This document shows, one piece after another, positions 32,499 through 45,056 of a stretch of 64,000 nt of DNA (the first letter of the stretch is position 1; each line of letters opens with the position of its first letter). The stretch covers positions 21,514,001 through 21,578,000 of the forward strand of contig JBHGNT010000008.1 in the NCBI GenBank assembly GCA_043228905.1. The letters run 5' to 3'. Source of the DNA: Azolla caroliniana. Taxonomy: Eukaryota; Polypodiophyta. Under the pieces are notes generated by a model. That model was given only the letters and a program-made list of their open reading frames with translations, was not told where the DNA came from and ran no database searches. The position numbers were made by a program, and so were the translations under genes.

Positions 32499-34415
32499 GA
32501 TTGTAGTTGCCAATCAGGTCTTATTGGCTTTAACATGGTATGTTCTGACCGTTGGATATTCTCCAAGTCGTGTATTCTGAAAATATGGAGACTAATTCGT
32601 AATTTCTTGTGGTTCGGTAAAACGGAAGACAATGCTCAGTTTAAAGTGAAATGGAATGTTATTACCTTACCTCATTCTAAAGGAGGATTAGGTATTATTG
32701 ATCCAGTAGACCAATCAAGAGCATTGTTAAGTAAGATGCTCATTAGAGGATATACTATGGAGCAAGAGATATGGAAAGTATTATTACTTGACCGTTGTTC
32801 AAATTGCTCTCCTCGTTTAGGTGCCCCTCGATGAAGGATGTAAACTAGATATTTAGGGAAATTTTTTGAGTACCTTCAGCCAATAGATGGGAAGACAAAT
32901 TTGTTAGGACACTATTTTCAACATGGAAACAAGTATTACCTGGTTTGCTTCGCAATAAACCCAACCCCAAACATTATCTTGAGTATCTCAGACAAAGGAT
33001 AATTTGGAACCCACAGTTTACAACATCAGATGGTTTATTGTTAGGTTCTAGACAATGGTTATCGTGGGAAAAAATGACAGAAGGTCCTACGAAATCAGTT
33101 AGAACTTAGCAAGAATTTTTATCGTGTTCATGGGAAGAGCAAAAAGAAATCCTAGGTAATATGCAGGGCGGTCAAATAATGTATCAACAAATTCAGGAAG
33201 CTACGAGTAGACTCACCATACCACCCAATAACTCTAACCACAAATGAGTTGGGGTTTTTTCAAGATTGGAAGTACTCTTGATTGTTAAGGGGTATTTAGA
33301 GGATAAGACCTACTAGTTTTTTGAGGTGGATGAAACAAATCAATCGTCTTGGTTGAGGGAAATGGTGATATATTACCCTTATGCTATTGAACACAAGATA
33401 AGGGTCATCAGATATGCCGATCGTAAATGGTATATTGATCCACTAATAGAGGAAATAAGGGCACATTAGGAGTTGTGGGTGTTGGCTAGATTGGGACCCA
33501 ATTGATTATCAATGGACAAATCCTTTTATGGGTAACAAGTTCAATTTCTTCCAATATTCTGTACAGTTGGGAAGACATGTGCTTTCAGATACACGAGATG
33601 TGTTACCGGCAACATTTCAATATTGGAATCAACAAGGTATTACTCCCCAATTCCTTGCAAACTTCTGGGTTATCATATGGGCAAGAAAACAACCACACCA
33701 AATATTGCATGTACAATGGTTACTTGTACATTGAGCCTTGCCGGTTGGCACATGGTTGCATAGGATGGGTGTATCTTTTGGTTGTGCTCGATGCCATTAC
33801 AAACAGAAACTCAAAAACATTGTTTATGGGAATGCATTGAGTCTTAGTGGATATGCCAATGTCTCCTTAGAGTTTTTGCTAACTATTTTCTCCCATTGGT
33901 TTTCGCTTGGAGCATGGTGGTTTGGGCATCACTTGCCCGTGATGCGTTCCATTATGACGTTGAATCTATGGACCATGGATTTTACACTAAATTTGGAAGT
34001 GTTCATGCATTACCATTGTTGTCATTATAGTTTTTAGGAATACGGAAGGAAGTCCAACTAGTATGGGAGATATTGAGTAGTACGACTGTATATCACATTT
34101 AGAAGGCTCGACGCTCTCTCGTTTTCCATCAACTTAAAACAACACAGCTGAATTGGTTTCAAATATTTGGTTACACATAGTTCATACTTTAAAGGGTCAA
34201 TGGGATGGTATAGTTGGAGATTCTGATGCTAAAATTGCTCGACGACTTGAGTTTCTTATCATCTGGACAACTACTACATTCATGACATCCAATTACGACA
34301 CTCCTTATTGGCATTTTCAACCTCCGAAATGGTTATTTCCGCCGCCGCCAATCACATAGAGTTTAAAATATTGTAAAATGTGTACACTAATGACAGGATC
34401 TTCTTTAAAAAAAAA
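32499..34415 (+). mobile_element. LINE copy 1, 3' part
   Basis: Continues the LINE interrupted at 20025 (gattgtagttgcc...). Decayed ORF2 C-terminal half: LIRNFLWFGKTEDNAQFKVK, GGLGIIDPVDQSRALLSK, NKFNFFQYSVQLGRH (in pieces) and the region before the zinc-finger end. Several stops and frameshifts. The 3' end, acactaatgacagg then a poly-A-like tail, is at about 34382-34418, followed directly by CATA repeats. Confidence 0.85.
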
Positions 34416-34416
34416 A

Positions 34417-34522
34417 GATGCATACATAACATACATAACATACATGCATACCATACATACATAGATACATAGCTACATCCATCCATCCATCCATACATAC
34501 ATACATACATACATACATACAT
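34417..34522. repeat. CATA microsatellite after LINE copy 1
   Basis: catacataacatacata... with a ccat run (catccatccatccatcc) at 34466-34490. Confidence 0.9.
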
Positions 34523-34596
34523 TAATGACATGATATCTATTATCTTCTTTAAAAAAGAAAAAGAAAAACATATGCATACATAACATACATAACATA
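34523..34596 (+). mobile_element. Tiny LINE 3'-end fragment plus CATA repeats
   Basis: Only the last ~45 bp of the LINE (cattaatgacatgatatc... cttctttaaaaaag) followed by more acataca repeats. This is an extreme 5' truncation landing in the microsatellite. Confidence 0.65.
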
Positions 34597-36862
34597 CATG
34601 CCCTATACTTGAAAGGTGATTTGGAAATTTTGCTAAAAACAGAAATGGCCATATCTACATTATGTAAGGCTTCAAGTGCATTGGTTAATTGGAACAAGTC
34701 CTATGCATTTTGGGTGGGAGATGTAAATCCTCCGTAATGGAATCCACATACGCAATTTCGATGGATACCATCAGGTTGCCCAGTTCGATACCTAGGATGT
34801 ACTATAGGTATTGATCTTTCGATGGAAAATCAAGCGGCTCCCCTCTTAGTGTCTTTGAGGCAAAAATTGTTATTATGGAGTTCAACCAAGTTGTCTTTTG
34901 TTGGTCAGATTGTAGTTGCCAATTAGGTTTTATTGGCTTCAACATGGTATGTTTTGTCGTGTTGAATATTCTCCAAGTCATGTATTCTAAAAATATGCAG
35001 ATTGATTCGTAATTTTCTATGGTCTGGCAAATCAGAAGGCAATGCTCGGTCTAAAGTAAAATGGGATGTTATTACCTTACCTCGCTCTAAAGGGGGACTA
35101 GGCATTATTGATCCAGTAGACCAATCAAGAGCATTATTAAGTAAGTTGCTCATTAGAGGATTTATGACGGGGAAAGAGATATGGAAAGTACTATTGCTTG
35201 ACCATTGTTCAGATTGCTCTCCTCGATTAGGTGCCCCTTGGTCTAAGGATGTAAATTGGATATTTAGGGAAAATTTCATAGTACCTACAACCAACAAGTG
35301 GGAAGACAAGTTTATTAGAACATTATTTTCAGCATGGAAACAAGTATTACCTGGTTTGCTTTGCAATAAACCTAAACCCAAACATTATCTTGAGTATCTT
35401 AGACAAATGATAGTTTGGAATATGTTGTTTACAACATCAGATGGTTCACTGTTGGGTTCTAGACAATGGTTATCGTGGGGAAAAATGGCAGAAGGTCCTG
35501 CAAAAACTGTTCAGACATGGCAACGTTTTTTATCACGGTCATGAGAAGAACAAAAAGAAATCCTAGGTAGTATGCATGGTGGCCAAATAATGTATCAATA
35601 AATTCAAGATGCTATGAGTAGATTCCCCATTCCACCCAATAACTCTAGCCACATATGGGTTGGGATTTATTCAAGATTGGAAGTACTCTTGGCTGTTAAG
35701 GGATATTCAGATGATAAGACCTACCGATCTTTTGAGGTGGATGAAGCAAACCAATTGACACAGTCCGGGGGAATGAGGATAGATTACCCTTATGCTCTGG
35801 AGCACAAGATAAGAGTCATCGGATATGCTGACCGGAAATGGTACATTGATCCAATGATTGAGGAAATAAAGACACATTGGAAGTTGTGGGTGTTGGCTAA
35901 AAAACTGGTATTCAAATTAGAATGGGATCCAATGGATTATCAGTGGACAGATCCTTTTACGGGTAACAAGTTCAATTTCTTCCAATATTCTGTACAGTTA
36001 GGAAGACATGTGCTTTTAGATACACGAGATGTGATACCGGCCGCATTTCAATATTGGAATCAACAAGGTATTACTCCCCAATTCCTTGCAAATTTCTGGG
36101 TGGTATTATGGGCAAGAAAACAACCGCATCAAATATTGCATGTATAATGGTTACTTGTACATCGAGCCTTGCCGGTTGGCACATGGATGCATAGGATGGG
36201 AGTAGATTCTACTTGTGCACGATGCCATTTACAAATGGAAACTCAAAAACATTGCTTATGGGAATGTACTGAGTCTCAACTGATATGGCAACGTCTCCTT
36301 AGAATTTTTGCTAACTATTTCTCCCCATTGGTTTTCACTTGGGGCATGGTGGTTTGGACATCTCTTGTTCGTGATGCATTTCATTATGACACCGAATCTA
36401 TGGACCATGGATTTTGCACTAAATTTGGAAGAGTTCATAAAGTGCCATTGTTGTCATTACAGTTTATAGGAATACGAAAGGAAGTCCAACCAGTATGGGA
36501 GATATTGAGTAGTACCACTATATATCATATTTGGAAGGTTAGGTGCTCTCTTATTTTCCATTAGCTGAAAACACCACCGACCGAATTGGTTTCAAATATT
36601 TGGTTAGACATAGTTCATACTTTGAAGGGACAATGGGATGGTATTATTAGAGATTCTGATGCTAAAATTGCTCAATGGCATGAGTTTATCACTATATGGG
36701 AAGCTACTCCATTCATGAGACAGCCAACTGTGGTACTCCTTATTGGCATTTTCAAACTCTGAAATGGTTGTCCCCCCCCCCCCCTCCCCCAATCACATAG
36801 AATTTTAATTTTGTAAAATGATTACACTAATGACAGGATGTCTTTAATAATAAAAAAAAGAA
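34597..36862 (+). mobile_element. LINE copy 2, 5'-truncated
   Basis: Begins abruptly in the RT (YLKGDLEILLKTEM, after the FADDT box) and keeps long frames at 35002-35544, 35614-36147 and 36169-36564. They encode the thumb and C-terminal part of ORF2. The zf-RVT-like motif CARCHLQMETQKHCLWEC follows the LPVGTWMHRMG stretch, and conserved SHIWVGIYSRLEVLLA and NKFNFFQYSVQLGRH blocks lie upstream. Only four or so stops or shifts interrupt it. The 3' end is acactaatgacaggatgtc plus an A-rich tail, then CATA repeats. It is 85-90% like copy 1 by eye. Confidence 0.85.
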
Positions 36863-37041
36863 AAAGAAAAAAAGCTACATGCATACCATACATAAATAGA
36901 TACATAGCTACATCCATCCATCCATCCATCCATAGATACATAACTACATACATGCATACCATACCTACATAGCTACATACATGCATACCATAAATACATA
37001 CATACATACATACATACATACATAGCTACATACATGCATAC

Positions 37042-37073
<32 letters not shown>

Positions 37074-37116
37074 CATACATACATACATACATACATAGCT
37101 ACATACATGCATACCA

Positions 37117-37150
<34 letters not shown>

Positions 37151-37175
37151 CATACATACATACATACATACATAG
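36863..37175. repeat. CATA/CCAT microsatellite after LINE copy 2
   Basis: Long (cata)n with ccat and gcataccata interruptions and two near-identical ~95-bp segments at about 36985-37075 and 37080-37172. It ends about 30 bp before the importin-alpha 5' leader, so it lies in that gene's promoter region. Confidence 0.9.
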
Positions 37176-37228
37176 CTTCCTCCCAAAAATTTGAAAGAAC
37201 GAATATACACACACATTTCCACAGAACA

Positions 37229-37246
37229 ATGGCTAGGGTTTTGTGA
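37229..37246 (+). promoter_or_regulatory. Possible 5-codon upstream ORF in the importin-alpha leader
   Basis: ATG GCT AGG GTT TTG TGA (MARVL stop), 140 bp before the main ATG. It is relevant only if transcription starts upstream of it. The leader also contains a ~30-bp duplication (cagaactggaattgcttcttc twice, 37253 and 37280). Confidence 0.35.
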
Positions 37247-37385
37247 ATCCTCAGAACTGGAATTGCTTCTTCTTCTTCAGAACTGGAATTGCTTCTTCTT
37301 CTTCTTCTCCTTCTGCAGCAGCTGCTACGACTGCTGCTAGGGTTCTCCCGTAACTCCTCTCTGGTTCTCGCTCACCTCTTTCGCC

Positions 37386-40300
37386 ATGTCTCTCCGTCCC
37401 AACTTCCGCGCAGAGGTCCGCAAGAAGGCCTACAAGGTCTCTGTCGATGCCGACGAAGCTCGCCGCAAGAGGGAAGACAACCTTGTCGAGATCCGCAAGA
37501 GCAAGCGCGAGGAGAGCCTCCTGAAGAAGCGCAAGGAAGGTATGCCTCCTCAGCAAGCTGTCTCTGGCGCCGTTCCGACCGAGAAGAAGGTATGAATGGC
37601 CTCCTTTCATGTAGGTGTTTCACTTTTTGTCGGATCAGTATAACTTTCTCTTTGATTTCATGGTTACATGTTAATATACGGTCATCTTTGGATGTCTATG
37701 ATATCATATCCATTGAAATGGCGAGCGTTTGTAGATGTTCATGATGCTATATGTATGTGATATAGTGCGATTTGGATATCTGAGATGACATATCATGGTG
37801 AGCCTCTTGCGATATCTGTAAAGGCATGCATTTGTAAACTACCGAGTCCTGGATGTCTGTGATGACATATATATGTGAAATGGTGTGCGTTGGATGTCTA
37901 TCAGGCCATTACTATATAATGTGGTGATTTTTGGATGCCTATAATGCCATATCAATGCGAATGGTAGCACTTCTATGTAAAGTGGCTAGCTTTGGATATC
38001 TGTGATGCCATAGCTATGTAAATGGCGTGCCTTGGATATCTATGTAAAATAGCGAGATATGGAGGTCTATGATGACATATCTATGTTAGTTGACGAGCCA
38101 CGGATACATATCCATGTAAAAGGTTTGAGCTTTGGATATTTATGACGCCAAAGAGAAGAAGTAATGAGCTCCTTTTGTTGTGATCTATGATTCCATATTG
38201 GACTTGTAGTGGTCACCTATCATCTACAGGAAATGTTGTGAGTTCCATCCTTTTCTAGTTTCTGTTTGTAGATTCTTCATAGATATTGGTTCTATTTGTG
38301 TGAATCTTTGATCTATGGTGGCCGGATATCTGATGTCATGTGAAGATATAAATGTGAGCTTTTTATATCCATTATATCATATTTGTGCCATAACTTATAT
38401 GGGAAATTTTCTATATATCTGTGATTTCGTGCGATGGTAGCCATCCATTGATGTTCCCATGTCATTTCTATCCCATTTGTTCATCTTTGGATGTTTTTGA
38501 TGCCATCTCTATGTGTATGATATTTTTGTGTTCAACAATGATGCCATATCTATATTATATTGTGATATATAGAGGCTGTGTCATATGTTCATCATTGGAT
38601 CTTTCTGATACCATATCTATGTGCTACGATGGTTTTTTTGTTTCTCTATGATAACATATCACATATCTATGTTTTCTGGTAATATGTAGATGTTGTGAGG
38701 CCATACCTATACAATAATGATGATGCTGTCTTGTGGTTATAGTGATCTAATTCTTCTTTTATTTATTTTAAATGGTATCTTTAAAGATACAGCTAGGATT
38801 TCTGCCATTTTTTTATGTTGTTCTGAATGTCTGTGATTCTATATCTACGGATCTCTTTATCTAATTCTGAAACTCTGATTTTTGATTGGATAAGAATTTG
38901 AACTGTTTATAATCTAAATCAATGATTTTTTTATTGATGTTTTCCAATGATTTTGAACTACGTTGGAGCTCTGTTTCCCTCTATATATGTTCCCTCTTGG
39001 TTCTGAAATCAGAATCTTGCGACTATCCAATACTCCACTCTTTACGAATTGTTCAGATTGTGCTGAAAACATAAGTCTTTATTGACCTTTATATGGTTCA
39101 GATTGTTATGCTGTGAAAAAAAACATTTTTGTCCATTAGAAAATTCTTTTGTTAACAATTACACGGTCCCAAGAATCAGTTTCCAAATGCTTGGTTTGCC
39201 TCACAATCGTTGTTTTTATTATTTTGTAGCTGGAAAGCTTGCCTGCGATGGTGAATGGTGTATGGTTAGATGATCCAGCGTTTCAGGTTGAAGCCACTTA
39301 CCAATTCAGAAAGCTCCTATCAATAGGTAAGACCATTAAAAGGTTAAGTTGCCTGTAATGTTTGCTCCCTGACACAAATCATGATTATGCACAGATACTA
39401 ATAATTATAACTCTTTGCTATTATTTAGAACACAATCCTCCAATACAAGAAGTTATCGATGCTGGGGTTGTTCCCCGATTTGTTGAGTTTCTTGTCCGCT
39501 ATGAATTTCCTCAGTTGCAGGTATGTCAAAATTATAGGATACATGGATTGGTTTTGGATACCACTACTGAATGATGTATCAACTGCTGAAATCCAGAGAT
39601 CAATCTAATGACCTTAAACCTTTTTATACTTGGTGTTTTGGCTGCAGTTTGAAGCAGCTTGGGCATTAACCAATATAGCCTCAGGAACCTCTGAACATAC
39701 CAAAGTTGTCATAGATCATGGTGCTGTTCCCATCTTTGTTCAACTACTTAGTGCACCTGGAGATGATGTTAGAGAGCAGGTATTATTATCCTCATTCTTT
39801 GTTTGTAATGCACGTCCTTTGTGATGGTAAAATCATGTTCATCTTCACTATCTTTTCATTGATTTTAATGACATCATGCAAACTTTGTGGTTTTGCATGT
39901 CTGCATGTTGTGTGAATATTCACATCTTGTAATTTAAGGTTTTTCTTGGGATTTGTGTAGGCTGTATGGGCATTGGGAAACATAGCCGGAGATTCACCGA
40001 AATGCAGAGATTTAGTGTTAAGTCACAATGCAATGATGCCTTTGCTAGCTCAACTGAATGAGAATGCAAAACTATCGATGCTTAGAAATGCAACTTGGAC
40101 TTTATCCAACTTTTGCAGAGGAAAACCTCCCCCCAAATTTGAGCTGGTATATCTTCAAGAAAAATTGTGTTATGATGAACTCTTCAACTTTATTGCTCAA
40201 GTATGTAGTTATAATGTGAGTGGACTTTGGAGACTGATTAATGTTGCTTTGTTATGCTATAACAGACTAAAGTTGCACTTCCAGCGCTGGCACAACTAAT

Positions 40301-41660
40301 TCATTCTTCGGATGATGATGTACTTATAGATGCTTGTTGGGCACTATCATATCTTTCTGATGGCCCAAATGAAAAGATTCAGGCTGTGATAGAATCTGGT
40401 GTTTGTCCAAGGCTTGTAGAATTACTATTGTAAGATTATAGAATCTTCATTGGAGTTCATCAATAATTCATATGTTTTTGCTACTTTCATACTTGTGAAT
40501 TGTTTTCTACCTTCATATGTTCTCTCCTTAAAAACGATAAAATTATTTCAGGCACCATTCTCCCTCTGTTCTTGTTCCTGCATTAAGAACTGTTGGAAAT
40601 ATAGTAACTGGAGATGATACACAAACACAGGTAATTTCACTTTGTTTGGGATAAAGAGAAACCAATAGAGATATTTTACTGTCTATATATTTGTTCATCA
40701 GCAATTTTTGCTTTCTTATTTGATCTCTTGTTAACTTTGACAATGAATCTATGGGTTTTATAAGTAGACTTGCATCTGAATAGTTTGTGATGTTCTATCA
40801 CTGACACACACCCATGTTGTTTACAGTATATGATTAATAATCAAGTGCTTCCATGCCTTTTGAATTTGCTGACACAAAATTATAAGAAAAGCATTAAGAA
40901 GGAAGCTTGTTGGACCATATCTAATATAACAGCTGGAAATAAGGAGCAAATCCAGGTCTGACTCATAATTTTGGCTTGAGATATTTGAAATTGATATGGT
41001 TATCAATTCCTCCTCAATTGTTTTTACTATGAATAATATAGGCTGTGATTGATGCAAATATCATTCCGCCCCTACTAGCATTGCTTGCAAATGCAGAGTT
41101 TGAAATAAAAAAAGAGGCTGCTTGGGCAATTTCAAACACAACATCTGGTGGAACACATGATCAAATAAAGTAATTTTCTACACCTTCCATGTGGATGTTT
41201 ATAGGAAATTCATTGATAGTTTTCTTATAATTTATATGTTTACACGATGGATACTGGATTTCTGACAAATTGAAACTTCTTGAATAGGTATCTTGTGAAT
41301 CAAGGATGCATCAAACCTATATGTGATCTTTTAACATGTTCGGATGCACGCATAATCACTGTTTGCTTAGAAGGGCTTGAAAATATACTGAAAGTTGGCG
41401 AAGCTGAGAAGGATCTTGGAAACACAGGTGGCATTAATTTATATGCCCAATATGTCGACGAGGCGGAAGGACTTGAAAAGATTGAGAATTTACAAGTACA
41501 TGATAATAGTGACATATATGATAAGGCAGTTAAGCTTTTGGAAACATATTGGGCCGAAGAGGAAGATCAGAGTACTGCTAATACTGGTGACGGTACCAGT
41601 AAGCCAGCATTCAACTTTAGCAATCAGAATGTTCCAAGTGGTGGATTCAACTTTGCTTAA
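37386..41660 (+). CDS. Importin subunit alpha
   Basis: Ten coding exons that I can join in frame with GT-AG introns: 37386-37589, 39230-39326, 39429-39520, 39648-39779, 39961-40146, 40266-40429, 40552-40630, 40827-40955, 41042-41169, 41288-41660; 527 residues, as usual for the family. Importin alpha binds classical nuclear localisation signals and links cargo to importin beta for nuclear import. Exon 1 is the basic importin-beta-binding domain ([20 protein letters not shown]). Exons 2-10 encode armadillo repeats with the NLS-groove W...N pattern ([77 protein letters not shown]). The C-terminus is acidic and ends GGFNFA. All junction phases agree and no stop interrupts, so the gene looks intact. 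Intron 1 is 1.64 kb and filled by a degenerate minisatellite. Confidence 0.95.
37680..38720 (+). repeat. Degenerate minisatellite in importin-alpha intron 1
   Basis: Many diverged copies of a ~55-60-bp unit resembling tttggatatctgtgatgcc and atatctatgtaaaatggcg. It occupies most of the intron. No coding potential. Confidence 0.7.
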
Positions 41661-44030
41661 ATGATATGTTTCTTTATCTTATATTCCATATTGTTATTCA
41701 TATTTGGCATAGCGTTACTGGCCCCTCAAGAAGCTTGTTGAGGTTGATGCTAGTAACTGGTTACTCATGATGGAAACTAAAGCTCCTTTTAAGATGATCC
41801 ATCGTGATGCATATATAATTACTAGATAGTGGCTTGTAATGAACGTCCTCAACTTTCTCATTGCCATTATGAGGCATCAAAAGAGTATTTCAGTTTTTTA
41901 ACATTTACAAACCTTACATGCCCTCATTTTGGGTCATTAATTAAAGCTGAATCCTATATTTTAACCAAATTGTTGTGTTTTGAGGATATGTTTGAACATG
42001 AGTATAGTTTTGATTTGCAGTGTTCTGGCAATAATTATAAAGCTTAACTGTGTTTTAATATGTAATACAAAACCACTTCTTTGGTAGTGCTTATTTTCTA
42101 TGTGCTATTTTATCTTGCTTGCTTCTAGTTTAGGAAAATTATTTATACCAGTTGGCCTCATTCAAATGGAGAACACTGAAATGGAAATGCTAGGATCCAA
42201 AACATAGCATGTTTGTCTTATGATCCCTTCCATTTTGATTACTTTGACATGGGAATGCTCTACTCTGCACTCTAAATATATCAATTTCTTTTTCTTTTAA
42301 TCTAGTGGGGTCTATACCTGGTGTTATCATTGCTGTGGTATTCCATTAATTGAAGATGAATTTACTCCTAGAAAGTCTTTGATTAGCACAAAGCACTGAT
42401 GGGTACTTACTACTTGTACCCTATTATTCTTAGAAAACCGACCTATTCATGAATGCAAAGATCGGATAATTGATGAACAGTATTTTTTGGATTCTATTCA
42501 AACAATGGATTTTTTATGCTGAAGATGGGCGAGATACGTGGTCTTATTCAAGATAACCAATTGGTCAACGATATAACCTACACAAATATGGCAATCTTTT
42601 TTATCATAGATGACTTATGTTGAAGCAATTGCATGACCTAACTAGCGCTTTCTTGCTTAATTGTCAAGGTGCAAATCAATGTCAATAACACTACGATGTA
42701 TTGTGGCATGGAATGTTGATGTTACATACTTTTAAGTATGTTTTATGGTCAAGATCAAATCATTATGAATCTCTCTTCTTAGACTATTGATACATCATCT
42801 AATTACAATTTGTTCATATGCTCAACACCTAAATTAGTCTAGGAAAATCAATTTTCTTGTTCTTCCTCATATTTTGTCCTTGTAGATATTGCGAGTGTCA
42901 TCAAAATACATTAATGTCTAACCTCATTACGAGATGTTTCAATGAATGCTACATAATGGGCCAATTCAAGTCTAGAACTACATTGTTGTGGCACTCCTTT
43001 TCTTCTCGATGGGCTAATATATGTAAAATATTCCATGGATTCTCAATATTAAGATTATAGTATCTAGAAGCTTCACCAAAGTCTAGAATACTTATAGCTC
43101 ATATTCATTTACATTCCTCTAAATGTTTTCCATTGTTATCATAATGATGACACATTTTAAGTATTGAGCTTAAAACTTATATTTGTTTTCATAATTTGGC
43201 TACGAAACCATGGCCATGGTTCATGGTAGAAGCTCTAATATAGCTATATTAATAATGGAAAACATTTAGAGGAATGTACATGAATCTATGTTGGTTAAAC
43301 ACAAAATCCCTCATACGACATAATAATGAGGAGGATGAGGAGAAGAAAGTCAAGGAACACTTGGGCTCACTAGTGTCATAGAAATATGTACATGCATGTG
43401 AAATACAGACAAAACCATTGGGGAAGGGAAGATAAATTTGAGAATTTCTCCTTTGAAGTTGCCTATGCTTCTCTCAATAATTTCCCACTCAATATGTGGA
43501 TCACTTGAAGTTTTGCATTTTGTAGAATCTAGGTGCAAAAAGGTGCATGTGAATGACAACCCTTTGTAGATACTAGTATGTGAATGTGCACTTGGTAAGG
43601 AGTCCACAAGTTGAAGATTTGTTCATACAACTAATTAGGTGTGTGCTTTGTGTGTGATTGTGCATGTGTTTGCTGAATTTTCTGTTTTTTGTATATGTGC
43701 CCATGCGTGGGCGTAGAGTTTTACATGTAAATAAACAATGGTTTAATTTGTTAGTGTATAGTTGTGAGTGCATACGTGCCTTTGTGTTTACGGGTAAATT
43801 TGTTTGGGTATATAGGCGTGTAGGTGGAGGGCATATGTGTACATAATTTAAACTTATGTAAATAATTGCATATTTTTGTAGGGTGTATACTTTAGGAATT
43901 GGATAATTTAAATATATTATAAATTTTGTGGGAAAGGAGGGGTATTTGGCGAACATAAAGTCTCGTGCCCTCTTTTCCTTTGGGCCCAAGTTTTCAAGGG
44001 GAAAATAAGTGAGTAGAAGAATTTTACTAC
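41661..44030. other. Importin-alpha 3' flank, mostly unrecognised
   Basis: The first few hundred bases must be 3' UTR. The rest is AT-rich with no gene. An inverted repeat lies at 43105-43283. Confidence 0.5.
43105..43283. repeat. Inverted repeat (~33-bp arms) enclosing a 16-bp palindrome
   Basis: Arms tcatttacattcctctaaat... (43105-43140) and its near-exact inverse (43251-43283, ~31 of 33 matches). Between them, at 43206-43221, is the perfect palindrome AACCATGGCCATGGTT. Confidence 0.75.
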
Positions 44031-44289
44031 CTGATGCTAGGATTCTTGAGCAGAAAATCCTTGTTTAAACGCAAACCGCAATAAGGACAAAATTCAACAA
44101 TTTATCATTCAAAAATAGATGTAGATTAGAATAATAAAGCAATTATAATTCTAGATTTCTTCGAGTAGGATTCTTCCATATTTCTCGATGTTCAATCATT
44201 GTCCAACAGGGATGATATCCTATGTTTGTAAAGAATGGAGTATATCTTGTTGAGGAATGAACCAAATTACTGTATGCAAACCTGCAAAG

Positions 44290-45050
44290 TGCAAAAAATC
44301 TACCTAATCATCCTGTTGGTAATTGATGAAACACCGAAGATATTGTTCTAGTGTCTAATTTGTGCACTCGGTTTGACTATCACTTTGTGGATGATAGCTT
44401 GAAGAAATTTTACAAGTGACTTTGAGCATCTCAAGCAAGTGTTTCCAGAATTTTGAGATGAATTGCGGGCCGCGATCACTAACGATGTCATTTGGAAGAC
44501 CATGAAGTCGAAATACTTCTTTCATAACCATGCCTACAATTTCTTCACTATATGATAGTTTTCGTGCATTAAAGAAAATGCACCATCTTAGTGAATTGAT
44601 CTACTACAGTGAGAATGACATCAAAACTCTTAGAAATCGAAAGATCCGTAATAAAATCCAAAGAGACAGATTTCCACGAACTAATTGGAATTGGCAATGG
44701 CTGTATAACCCATATGGTCAATGTTGTGGAATCTTTGACCGACAACACACGTCACAACTACGAACATAATCCTCAACAAATTCATGAAGATGGGGACACC
44801 AATAATTTTGAGAAACTAGCTCCAAAGTTGTGGATTCCAAAGTGCCCAACTATTGGGTTGTCATGACAATATTACATTACTTGGAGTTGAGACGAACCAT
44901 TGGGGATGTACAAAAGAGTGTTACGAAAGAGTAGACCATTACGCCATCTAAATTGGATATAACCTTTATGAGGATGCTTGGAGCTTGAACAAGAAACATG
45001 ATCTGAAATGATATGATTCAATACATCTTGAGCAATTTCATTAGAAATGT
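44290..45050 (-). pseudogene. Gypsy C integrase remnants
   Basis: The minus strand shows the core with VSDRGPQFISKFW, the conserved SSSYHPQSDSQTE stretch and a QYLRCF-type tail near 44300-44345. Stops and shifts separate the pieces. Confidence 0.7.
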
Positions 45051-45056
45051 ATACGT

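Noticed and set aside
36822-37246. Met/Tyr/Val/Cys-rich ORFs on the minus strand, and the similar set at 53248-53784
   Set aside because: They are translations of CATA microsatellites (MYVCMYVC patterns), not genes.
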